The translations under genes and the position numbers were made by a program. From JAFAQB01 sp046724555 (GTDB taxonomy: Archaea > Thermoproteota > Nitrososphaeria > Nitrososphaerales > Nitrososphaeraceae): a stretch of DNA of 12,196 bases. The notes beneath the pieces are model-generated. The model had not been told where the DNA came from. It was given only the letters and a program-made list of their open reading frames with translations, and did no database searches. The first letter of the stretch is position 1. Each line of letters starts with the position of its first letter. This document shows, piece after piece, positions 6,497-12,196 of this stretch. Location of the stretch: positions 1-12,196 of the forward strand of contig JBKOWU010000071.1 in the NCBI GenBank assembly GCA_046724555.1, given 5' to 3'.

Positions 6497-7528
6497 TTGG
6501 CTGATCTGCGAAAGGACTATGTGCTGGATAAATTTGTAATAGTACCAAAAATATCCGAAGGAGACCATCCCTACAAAAAGGTTTTTGAAGACAAATGCCC
6601 ATATTGTCCAGGGAACGAATCAATGACAGAACCTGCAATCCTTGCACTAGTAGCAAAAGACAGTATGCTACAACGTTTATCAGACAGTGAAGAAAATCTG
6701 GTCGAAGATTGGTGTGTAAGAGTATTTCCAAGCAGTACTCCTGCAGTGAATACAAGTCCTACATCTAATTATTCGGACAAGCCTATGTATAGTGAACCAG
6801 CTTATGGATATCATCAAATCGTTGTAGCTTGCCCTGAACATAATCAAAAGTTATCGCATATTTCAGTCGAGCAATGGGGCAACGTATTGCTAGTTATCCA
6901 AGATAGAGTCAGATGGTTGTATACGCAAAAAAGCGTTACGTATGTTTCCATTTACATCGACAGCGGACAGACTGCAGGCAGTACAATCAGTCATCCCCAT
7001 CTAAATATTGTAACTTTCTCAGGCATTCCTCCGACTATAGAATTGGAAGCTAATGCATCACATAGATACATAAACGAAAACGGAAATTGTCCTGCGTGTA
7101 ATATAATATCTATGGAATCCAGCGGGCCGCGACAAATATTAGCTACAGACAGCTTCCTTGCCTTCTGCCCCTGGGCACCCACATATCCATATGAGTTTTG
7201 GATATATCCAAAACGGCATACCACAACATTCTCAAGGATTACACAAAAGGAAATCGCCGACCTAGCCCTTATGCTGAGATCAACCTTGGGTGGTATGTCC
7301 AAAGCATTAGACGAAACGGCTTTTAATCTGGTCTTTCATTTATCCCCTGAGAAGAAAAATAGTCGCCAAATACATTGGCACATTGAGATTTATCCACAAC
7401 TAAAGACCTGGACTGGATTGGAACGCGGATTTGGAGTTTATCTTAGTAATATCAGACCAGAAAAATCAGCCGAAATACTAGGTTCTGCATGTAGAAAAGA
7501 GCTAGCAGGGCTAGTCGGTATTACCTAG
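6497..7528 (+). CDS. galT: GalT-like hexose-1-phosphate uridylyl/nucleotidyltransferase
   Basis: A 343-residue member of the GalT branch of the HIT superfamily, which exchanges a nucleotidyl group between a nucleotide sugar and a sugar phosphate, classically UDP-glucose and galactose 1-phosphate. The N-terminus ADLRKDYV is typical. Zinc-type cysteine pairs are CPYC (34, 37) and CPAC (198, 201). The active-site stretch GSTISHPHLN gives His166-Pro-His168, with His168 as the nucleophile by alignment. The second half carries QIHWHIEIYPQLKTWTGLERGFG (His293, His295), the family's C-terminal motif. The residue two after the nucleophile is Asn170, where classic GalT has Gln, so substrate or rate may differ; an ADP-glucose phosphorylase-like role is an alternative. 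It heads a plus-strand set with a membrane protein and a nucleotide-sugar epimerase, which suggests surface glycan precursor supply. Confidence 0.85.
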   Translation: MADLRKDYVLDKFVIVPKISEGDHPYKKVFEDKCPYCPGNESMTEPAILALVAKDSMLQRLSDSEENLVEDWCVRVFPSSTPAVNTSPTSNYSDKPMYSEPAYGYHQIVVACPEHNQKLSHISVEQWGNVLLVIQDRVRWLYTQKSVTYVSIYIDSGQTAGSTISHPHLNIVTFSGIPPTIELEANASHRYINENGNCPACNIISMESSGPRQILATDSFLAFCPWAPTYPYEFWIYPKRHTTTFSRITQKEIADLALMLRSTLGGMSKALDETAFNLVFHLSPEKKNSRQIHWHIEIYPQLKTWTGLERGFGVYLSNIRPEKSAEILGSACRKELAGLVGIT

Positions 7529-7541
7529 ATAATATGATTTA

Positions 7542-7549
7542 TTTATTAA
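7542..7549 (+). promoter_or_regulatory. TATA-like box before the membrane protein gene
   Basis: TTTATTAA lies 14 nt after the galT stop and about 35 nt before ATG 7581. This predicts a leader of about 10 nt, so the membrane protein and epimerase genes may have their own promoter as well as read-through from galT. Confidence 0.4.
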
Positions 7550-7580
7550 GTATACCTCGGAATAAGGTTGCTATAAAAGT

Positions 7581-8033
7581 ATGCTGAAGTTGGAGACATG
7601 GGTATCACTTGGATCTCTGGGCATGACAGTCATGCTCGTAGCATTAATGATATCTTTCTATTTGTTTCTCGTGGGACCTGATGCAAAAGGCCCAGGAATA
7701 TACGTAGATCCACAGGGAGTATTGATTCAAATTATTTCCATTTCTGGAGTCCCAGGTTTAATACTTGCAGGCACCGTTTTCGGGTTGCAAAAGGCATATG
7801 TAGTTAAGGAAGCTACTTTAGTCTTAGTCGCTTCAGGGATCATACTAATTGTGGGTATGGCAATTGTAGTCACGATTGTACCCAAAATTAACCGCAATTA
7901 CATTTTTGGCGGCCTTAATGCAGTTCCATTTGTTTTCATGGCTGGCGGGGCAGCGGTAGCCTGCTTCGCAATCTATTCACTATACAGGATCAGAAAATCT
8001 CACCGGAATTTGGAAGATGAGAGACGTTGGTAA
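7581..8033 (+). CDS. Four-helix integral membrane protein of unknown function
   Basis: A 150-residue protein with four predicted membrane helices at about 8-31, 47-68, 77-100 and 111-135. A Gly/Pro-rich loop (GPDAKGPGIYVDPQG, 32-46) follows the first helix, and the last 15 residues are charged and basic (RIRKSHRNLEDERRW), probably cytoplasmic. There is no cleavable signal peptide, catalytic motif or charged residue in mid-membrane that would suggest a transporter. I do not recognise the family. The stop codon overlaps the start of the epimerase gene (shared bases 8027-8033), so the two are probably translated together. A membrane partner or anchor for surface glycan assembly is possible but is inferred from position only. 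Confidence 0.75.
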   Translation: MLKLETWVSLGSLGMTVMLVALMISFYLFLVGPDAKGPGIYVDPQGVLIQIISISGVPGLILAGTVFGLQKAYVVKEATLVLVASGIILIVGMAIVVTIVPKINRNYIFGGLNAVPFVFMAGGAAVACFAIYSLYRIRKSHRNLEDERRW

Positions 8034-9496
8034 AGCAAGATCAACAAACCAATATAGATTTCTCACGAAGCTTCCTACCAGTTAAAATCTATTCAGATTT
8101 ACTTTCAAACGTAGTTGACATTGCAAAGAAACAAAACAGTCCAATACTGGCTGTAGTAATCGGTACAAAACCGGATTTTTATAAACAGGCACCCATTGTT
8201 TTTGAGGCTGCTAAGGAAAAGGTGCCTGTATTTGTGATTGACACTGGCCAGCATTTCGATGACGTGTTAGGATTTGGGATAAAAGAATTTGAATTGCAAA
8301 ATTTTGTATCCTGTAATCTACAAATTCGAGGCGATCTGATGGAGAAAGCAAGTGAACTCATTATGAAATTTGGTTCATTCGGACGGTATTGCAAGAGCAA
8401 ATTTGGCGTGGATTCCAGACTGCTTCCAATAGTTCATGGAGATACACTGGTCGCTGGAATTGCTCCTCTCGCCTGGGTATTTGGGATGGGACAAAAGGTA
8501 GGACAAAACGAGGCCGGTTTAAGATCTATGAGTCCAGAAGCAATGAAAAAATTAAAAATATCGCAAGATCCAAGTAAGACGGTTGTAGAAAACTTCATTA
8601 GAGCCCAGCTTGAGGGTAAATGGTTTCTTACACGGGAGGAACCGTTTCCCGAACAAATTGATACTTGGATTTGTTCTGCAGGCACAAAGTATTTTTTTGC
8701 TCCAACAAAGCTAAATAAACAAAATCTTATAAGAGAAGGCTATCCTAAGGAGTCAATCCATATTGTAGGTAATTCTGTTGTTGATTCAATTTATTTAAAA
8801 CGAACACACGCAAAGTCTTCTGAGAGTATTTTTGATATTTATCCTAAACTTGAAAATGGGGATTGGCTAAGAGTCGACATACATAGGAGAGAGAATCTAA
8901 CTCCTAGGAGATTCGAATCAATTGTGAATGCACTGATAAGTCTAATTAAAAACACAGATCATAAAATAGTTCTGGTCATGTTGAATGCAACTAAGTCTGC
9001 ACTCAGAATATATAATTTTGAATCTAAATTACAAAGTCTGTCCGAAGAGTTTCCAGACAAATTTATTATTACTCCTCTATGGAAAGAATACGCACATGTT
9101 ATAGAGTTTCTGGATAGTGGGCACTGTTGGGCAGAAATGACGGATTCAGGATCAATGCAGGAGGAACTGTTATACTTTCCTAACGTACTGTCATTGACTG
9201 TTAGACTTAATACTGACAGGCCTGAAACAGTATTTGATGCAAAAAGCAATACGCTTGTACCTCCTGTAAATCCACACTGGATTACGTCAATCGTTAAAGA
9301 AATATATGGCAGAAAGGAAGCATTAGGATTAATTCTGAAGAACAAAAAATCTATTTATGGGAAGCCTGGCCAAGTTTCAAAATCAATTGTTAAAATTATA
9401 AAAAAAGAGTTCGAGGATGGAGATGCTAACTTCTATCCATGGTTACATCAAAGAATTAACTTATGGAGAGAGAGACAAATGCTTGACTACATGTAA
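8027..9496 (+). CDS. UDP-N-acetylglucosamine 2-epimerase-like protein, enlarged
   Basis: Related to WecB-type enzymes that convert UDP-GlcNAc to UDP-ManNAc in the cytoplasm. The conserved blocks appear in order: VVIGTKPDFYKQAP (43-56), DTGQH (72-76), VHGDT with Asp139, NEAGLRS with Glu162, PFPEQIDT with Glu209, FFAPT, VGNSVVDSI, VDIHRREN with His286, TDSGSMQEE (372-380) and TDRPETV. The four residues matching the catalytic Asp, Glu, Glu and His of the family are all kept. At 489 residues it is over 100 longer than the usual 370-390. The surplus is about 40 N-terminal residues, an extra stretch of about 30 between NEAGLRS and PFPEQ, and a longer C-terminus. SGSMQEE replaces the usual SGGIQEE. 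Start TTG 8027 overlaps the preceding gene by 7 nt. Exact substrate uncertain. Confidence 0.82.
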   Translation: MVKQDQQTNIDFSRSFLPVKIYSDLLSNVVDIAKKQNSPILAVVIGTKPDFYKQAPIVFEAAKEKVPVFVIDTGQHFDDVLGFGIKEFELQNFVSCNLQIRGDLMEKASELIMKFGSFGRYCKSKFGVDSRLLPIVHGDTLVAGIAPLAWVFGMGQKVGQNEAGLRSMSPEAMKKLKISQDPSKTVVENFIRAQLEGKWFLTREEPFPEQIDTWICSAGTKYFFAPTKLNKQNLIREGYPKESIHIVGNSVVDSIYLKRTHAKSSESIFDIYPKLENGDWLRVDIHRRENLTPRRFESIVNALISLIKNTDHKIVLVMLNATKSALRIYNFESKLQSLSEEFPDKFIITPLWKEYAHVIEFLDSGHCWAEMTDSGSMQEELLYFPNVLSLTVRLNTDRPETVFDAKSNTLVPPVNPHWITSIVKEIYGRKEALGLILKNKKSIYGKPGQVSKSIVKIIKKEFEDGDANFYPWLHQRINLWRERQMLDYM

Positions 9497-9672
9497 ATTC
9501 TTAAACGTTCTTTGTGATGACTTTTTAACGATTACCCACATGATAATTGAGATTTATATGATGCAGGCCATTGGAATAATCTTGAACTGTCAAATGATGC
9601 TCTGTTTTGAGCAAATCGTATATGTATCCAAATGTACTAGTCTTGCTTAGATTTCTTTCTGCATTCTCTGAA
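9497..9672. other. Gap between convergent glycan genes
   Basis: It holds no supported gene. A short T-run (9522-9526) shortly after the epimerase stop could help end that transcript in the archaeal manner. I see no stem-loop beside it. Confidence 0.3.
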
Positions 9673-10392
9673 TCATATCTTTCCCAATTTCTCAACATAT
9701 TTTTTGTAGGCATCAATATACGACTTCTTGTCTCCTATATCTATAAATCCTGATTCTATTTTGAATCCTTTTACAAATTTCTTTTTTTCAAGAGCCTTTC
9801 TTACTGCGTCGTCCATTCCAAAAGCACTAGATCCCGGAATGAGATCTAAAAATCCCGGTTCCATAACATAACATCCAATATTAATTAATCCGCTCACTTC
9901 CGGCTTTTCTCTCCAGCTTGTTACTCTGTTATTGTCGTGCTTATTATTCAGCTCTATGAAACCGTACCGGAGTTTTGTTCTGTACGATAACAGTGCCATT
10001 GAGATAAACGCTTTGGATTCCTTATGCTGGTATATCATGTCTCCTAAACTAAATTCATAAACTGAATCTCCATACAGACAAACGAATGTATTTTGAATCA
10101 GGTTTTGTGCTGACTTTAACTGCCCTGCTGTCGCGAGAGGTCTTTCAGACCTAGCATATTCTATCTTGATACCAAACCTGCTACCATCCTCAAAATAATC
10201 TTCAATTGTCCTGTGAAGATAGCTTACACAAATGACGATATGATCTATTCTCTCATTGCTACCTGTTTTGAGCCACTCAATTATGTGTTCGAGCAGCGGC
10301 TTGTTACCCAAAGGGAGCATGGGTTTGGGTATAAAGAATGTATATGGTTGTAGCCTAGTTCCCAAACCGCCAGCAAGAATTACCGCTTTCAT
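9673..10392 (-). CDS. Sugar-1-phosphate nucleotidyltransferase
   Basis: Forms an NDP-sugar from a sugar 1-phosphate and an NTP. The 239 residues fit the short forms of the family without a C-terminal acyltransferase repeat. The N-terminus MKAVILAGGLGTRLQPYTFFIPKPMLPLGNKPLL is diagnostic in its GGLGTRL (8-14) and KPMLP (23-27) parts. Other matches are LATAGQL (86-92), LYGDS with the metal-binding Asp109, EKP (162-164), NIGCYV (171-176) and FIDIGDKKSY (217-225). The base (dTTP, UTP or GTP) and sugar cannot be read safely: close relatives include glucose-1-phosphate thymidylyl/uridylyl- and mannose-1-phosphate guanylyltransferases. It converges with the epimerase gene, so both could feed the same glycan. 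AGGAG (minus, 10406-10410) lies 13 nt before ATG 10392. Confidence 0.88.
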   Translation of the reverse strand: MKAVILAGGLGTRLQPYTFFIPKPMLPLGNKPLLEHIIEWLKTGSNERIDHIVICVSYLHRTIEDYFEDGSRFGIKIEYARSERPLATAGQLKSAQNLIQNTFVCLYGDSVYEFSLGDMIYQHKESKAFISMALLSYRTKLRYGFIELNNKHDNNRVTSWREKPEVSGLINIGCYVMEPGFLDLIPGSSAFGMDDAVRKALEKKKFVKGFKIESGFIDIGDKKSYIDAYKKYVEKLGKI

Positions 10393-10436
10393 ATATTATA
10401 CTTATCTCCTATTTGTATCATTACGATGTATGCTAT

Positions 10437-10446
10437 TTTATTAAAC
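10437..10446 (-). promoter_or_regulatory. TATA-like box for the nucleotidyltransferase gene
   Basis: On the minus strand the bases read GTTTAATAAA, about 50 nt before ATG 10392. This places the transcript start near 10415, just before the AGGAG site. The gene could therefore be transcribed apart from thiDN, which ends 105 nt upstream. Confidence 0.45.
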
Positions 10447-10497
10447 TTATCAAATTTCTTATATTATGATGTATGAACAGCTTTTGAGTCGACTGAT

Positions 10498-11835
10498 CTA
10501 TAAATAGCCAACTATTCTTTTTATTTTTTCGAAAACTTCATTTGGATCTCTACCAAATAATATAATCATGGCCTCTTTTCCAACATCCCCCTTGTGATAT
10601 ACAACCTGAGCATTCCTGTTTTTTAATAGAGCATTCATTATCCCCCAATTTATTGTCTTTCCTTCCTTTTTCTTGATATTTGCAGGTTCGGTTGTCCTAT
10701 CGTATTCTGAGATTTGAAATATAGATTTGCATATCGACAGTATTTGATCATCATATTTGATGTTCATTCCAGATCTGATTGTCGGATCAAAGTTCATGTA
10801 TGACAGGACAGCAGAAGCAACGTGCTTTGAAGCACCAAATTCAACATTCGAAACCGCTCTCGCCATATGTTCAAACTTGACAATTCTACCCTTTACACCA
10901 GCCACATCAAGAACGCTTTTTGCATCAGATAGGGCAAAAACTATGTTGCATTGGGTTTCAGGTATCAATGTGCCAAATTTATACAGCATCTGTATTTTAT
11001 TAACAACGAGTTGTAATTCGCGTAAGATGTTATAGCGACTGGCATCCTGAGATACACCTGATATGGGATCGGTGACCACAAGGCCACGTCCTATTTTTAA
11101 CACACTTTTAAGAGCAGTATGAATATACTGATTTGCTAACCTACAAGAGTGCATTAGACTGAATCCTTTTGACGCAAAAGCAGCGGCAGCTGCAGAAAAA
11201 TTACAACCCGATCCATGTGTCTCCTTGACATCTATCCATGGATTTGAAAATTGAGCTGATTTGCCGTCATTGTCAAGAAAAAAATCTGTTACGGACTTTT
11301 TCCTGCCAAAATGACCGCCTTTTATAATTACATTTCTTGCACCGAGTTTTCTAATAGCATGAGCAGCCTCTATAACATCTACTTCTGAGTTAATCTTTGT
11401 ATTTGTCAATTTTCCAGCCTCCATTATATTTGGCGTAATTAGCGTCGAAAGAGGAACGAGCTCATCAATAAATGATTTAATGGCGTTATTGAGTAATAAT
11501 CTTGCTCCGCTTCCGGCCAGAACAACGGGATCTAAAATTACAGGACACTTTGCATTAATTATCATTTCACCCACAGTCTGGATTATTTGTTTATTATAAA
11601 CCATCCCAATTTTTATGGCGTCGATAGGTATATCTGTCAAAATAGATCTAATTTGCTCTGCGATGATCTCTGGTTTGATTTCAAAGATGGCGGAAACCCC
11701 TCGGGTATTCTGTGCTGTAATCACTGTAATCGCAGTACATCCATAGATGCCCAATGCAGAGAATGTTTTTAAGTCAGCTTGTATTCCTGCGCCTGCGCCT
11801 GAATCGCTTCCTGCTATTGATAATGCTACCTTCAT
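10498..11835 (-). CDS. thiDN: Bifunctional ThiD-ThiN: HMP(-P) kinase / thiamine-phosphate synthase
   Basis: Makes thiamine phosphate: ThiD phosphorylates hydroxymethylpyrimidine and its phosphate, and ThiN joins HMP-PP to the thiazole phosphate. ThiD covers about 1-265: SIAGSDSGAGAGIQADLKTF (6-25), GMVYN (77-81), DPVVLAGSG (102-110), LITPNIMEA (132-140), IKGGH (171-175) and the anion-hole motif HGSGCNFSAAA with Cys211. ThiN covers about 282-445: IPETQCNIVFAL (291-302), GRIVKF, VEFGASKHVASAVLSYM (331-347), IRSGMNIKYDD (353-363), YHKGDVGKEAMI (413-424) and FGRDP. ThiN replaces bacterial ThiE in archaea, and this fusion is well known there. All motifs are intact and 445 residues is the usual length. 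ATG 11835 starts in the family N-terminus. No ribosome site is clear; palindromes upstream may be regulatory. Confidence 0.95.
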   Translation of the reverse strand: MKVALSIAGSDSGAGAGIQADLKTFSALGIYGCTAITVITAQNTRGVSAIFEIKPEIIAEQIRSILTDIPIDAIKIGMVYNKQIIQTVGEMIINAKCPVILDPVVLAGSGARLLLNNAIKSFIDELVPLSTLITPNIMEAGKLTNTKINSEVDVIEAAHAIRKLGARNVIIKGGHFGRKKSVTDFFLDNDGKSAQFSNPWIDVKETHGSGCNFSAAAAAFASKGFSLMHSCRLANQYIHTALKSVLKIGRGLVVTDPISGVSQDASRYNILRELQLVVNKIQMLYKFGTLIPETQCNIVFALSDAKSVLDVAGVKGRIVKFEHMARAVSNVEFGASKHVASAVLSYMNFDPTIRSGMNIKYDDQILSICKSIFQISEYDRTTEPANIKKKEGKTINWGIMNALLKNRNAQVVYHKGDVGKEAMIILFGRDPNEVFEKIKRIVGYL

Positions 11836-11885
11836 TTGAAGGTGGACTTAAGGGAAGATGCTTTATCAGCTTATCGGATTTCTGA

Positions 11886-11918
11886 AGACATTTTGTCTAT
11901 TGAATATGATGACATATT
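11886..11918. repeat. Two adjacent inverted repeats upstream of thiDN
   Basis: AGACA-TTT-TGTCT (11886-11898) and AATATG-ATGA-CATATT (11903-11918) are both perfect and lie 4 nt apart, about 50-85 nt before the thiDN ATG. They could be operators for a thiamine-responsive or general regulator. Short palindromes arise by chance in AT-rich DNA, so this is tentative. Confidence 0.35.
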
Positions 11919-12012
11919 AACAAAAATATATTACAATCAAAAATGTGTTTGTAGGTTCCGTCTTTAGAATTTAAATCCGATTACATTTTGTTCTCTAATT
12001 GTTTCTAGAACG

Positions 12013-12020
12013 TATTTAAA
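12013..12020 (+). promoter_or_regulatory. TATA-like box for the gene at 12084
   Basis: TATTTAAA predicts a transcript start around 12042 and a leader of about 40 nt. A second candidate, CATATAAAAG (about 12043-12052), would give a leader near 10 nt. I cannot choose between them. Confidence 0.4.
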
Positions 12021-12051
12021 TCACAGTGAATATAAATTAATACATATAAAA

Positions 12052-12073
12052 GAAGAAGATGATGATGATGATG
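12052..12073 (+). repeat. GAA/GAT triplet tract
   Basis: Two GAA triplets followed by five GAT-type triplets form a simple repeat in the leader of the next gene. It creates five consecutive ATG codons (12059-12073), which open a 10-codon frame MMMMMWVSIE ending with TAA at 12089-12091, overlapping the TTG start at 12084. This could influence translation of the downstream gene. Confidence 0.5.
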
Positions 12074-12083
12074 TGGGTGAGCA

Positions 12084-12196
12084 TTGAGTAATAACAAGGA
12101 TTTCCTACTGCAACAATTGATGTGGATTGGTATATCACTTGGCATCAGCCTAGCTATTTCATTGTTTGTTCCTTTCCCTTATTCTTTGCCAATAAT
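12084..12196 (+). CDS. N-terminus of a membrane protein, cut by the window end
   Basis: From TTG 12084 the protein begins MSNNKDFLLQQLMWIG and continues into a hydrophobic span (about residues 12-37, ISLGISLAISLFVPFPYSLPI), a probable membrane helix or signal anchor. An in-frame TGA at 12078-12080 rules out any start further upstream. GGGTGA at 12075-12080 could act as a ribosome site, though only 3 nt from the TTG. Only 37 codons are visible, so the function cannot be told. Confidence 0.6.
   Translation, partial: MSNNKDFLLQQLMWIGISLGISLAISLFVPFPYSLPI

Noticed and set aside
9513..9590. GTGATGA and ATGATG motifs as a C/D guide RNA between convergent genes
   Set aside because: The D and D' boxes (CTGA) are missing at the needed positions and no terminal stem forms.
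9525..9716. 63-codon minus-strand frame overlapping the end of the nucleotidyltransferase
   Set aside because: It overlaps a conserved C-terminus in another frame, with no promoter or family match.
11906..11912. ATGATGA as a C box of a C/D guide RNA
   Set aside because: No CTGA D box at suitable spacing follows, and the motif is explained by the palindrome.

Overview
The window looks like the chromosome of an AT-rich archaeon, most likely a member of the Nitrososphaeria (Thaumarchaeota, the ammonia-oxidising lineage). I infer this from gene content, without any database search. It carries an archaeal-type DnaG, a riboflavin kinase of the archaeal CTP-dependent type with a DNA-binding domain, an archaeal FAD synthetase (RibL), a ThiD-ThiN fusion and an archaeal YchF-like GTPase with a TGS domain. 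Promoters look archaeal: TATA-like boxes 25-35 nt before starts, with several leaderless or short-leader genes. TTG and GTG starts are common. No rRNA, tRNA, CRISPR array, transposase or phage gene was seen.

Layout. 2-850 (+): 3' part of a YchF-like GTPase whose N-terminus lies outside the window. 851-1719: mostly non-coding, with a 96-residue Cys-containing small protein (1229-1519) and a possible 37-residue CxxC microprotein (1015-1128). 1720-2724 (-): a D-2-hydroxyacid dehydrogenase of the glyoxylate/hydroxypyruvate reductase type. 2725-3117: a 393-nt divergent intergenic region with a strong interrupted inverted repeat and a doubtful 47-codon ORF. 3118-3744 (+) ribL and 3751-4464 (-) ribK/rbkR converge with 6 nt between them. 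4471-5739 (-) dnaG lies 6 nt upstream of ribK and is probably co-transcribed with it. 5864-6307 (-) encodes a second, stand-alone TOPRIM protein.

6497-7528 (+): galT-like uridylyltransferase behind a clear TATA box and a tiny upstream ORF. 7581-8033 (+): four-helix membrane protein. 8027-9496 (+): UDP-GlcNAc 2-epimerase-like protein overlapping the membrane protein gene by 7 nt. 9673-10392 (-): sugar-phosphate nucleotidyltransferase. 10498-11835 (-): ThiD-ThiN fusion of thiamine synthesis. 12084 onward (+): start of a gene for a membrane protein, cut by the window end.

How the genes fit together. Two themes stand out. The first is cofactor supply: RibK makes FMN, RibL turns FMN into FAD, and ThiD-ThiN makes thiamine phosphate. 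The second is nucleotide-sugar chemistry for surface glycans (6497-10392): GalT-like transferase, 2-epimerase, nucleotidyltransferase and a translationally coupled membrane protein. Most of the window is housekeeping. The less ordinary points are the winged-helix domains on both flavin enzymes, the enlarged epimerase with altered motifs, the Asn in the GalT active-site motif, two possible leader ORFs, and unexplained inverted repeats upstream of ribL and thiDN.
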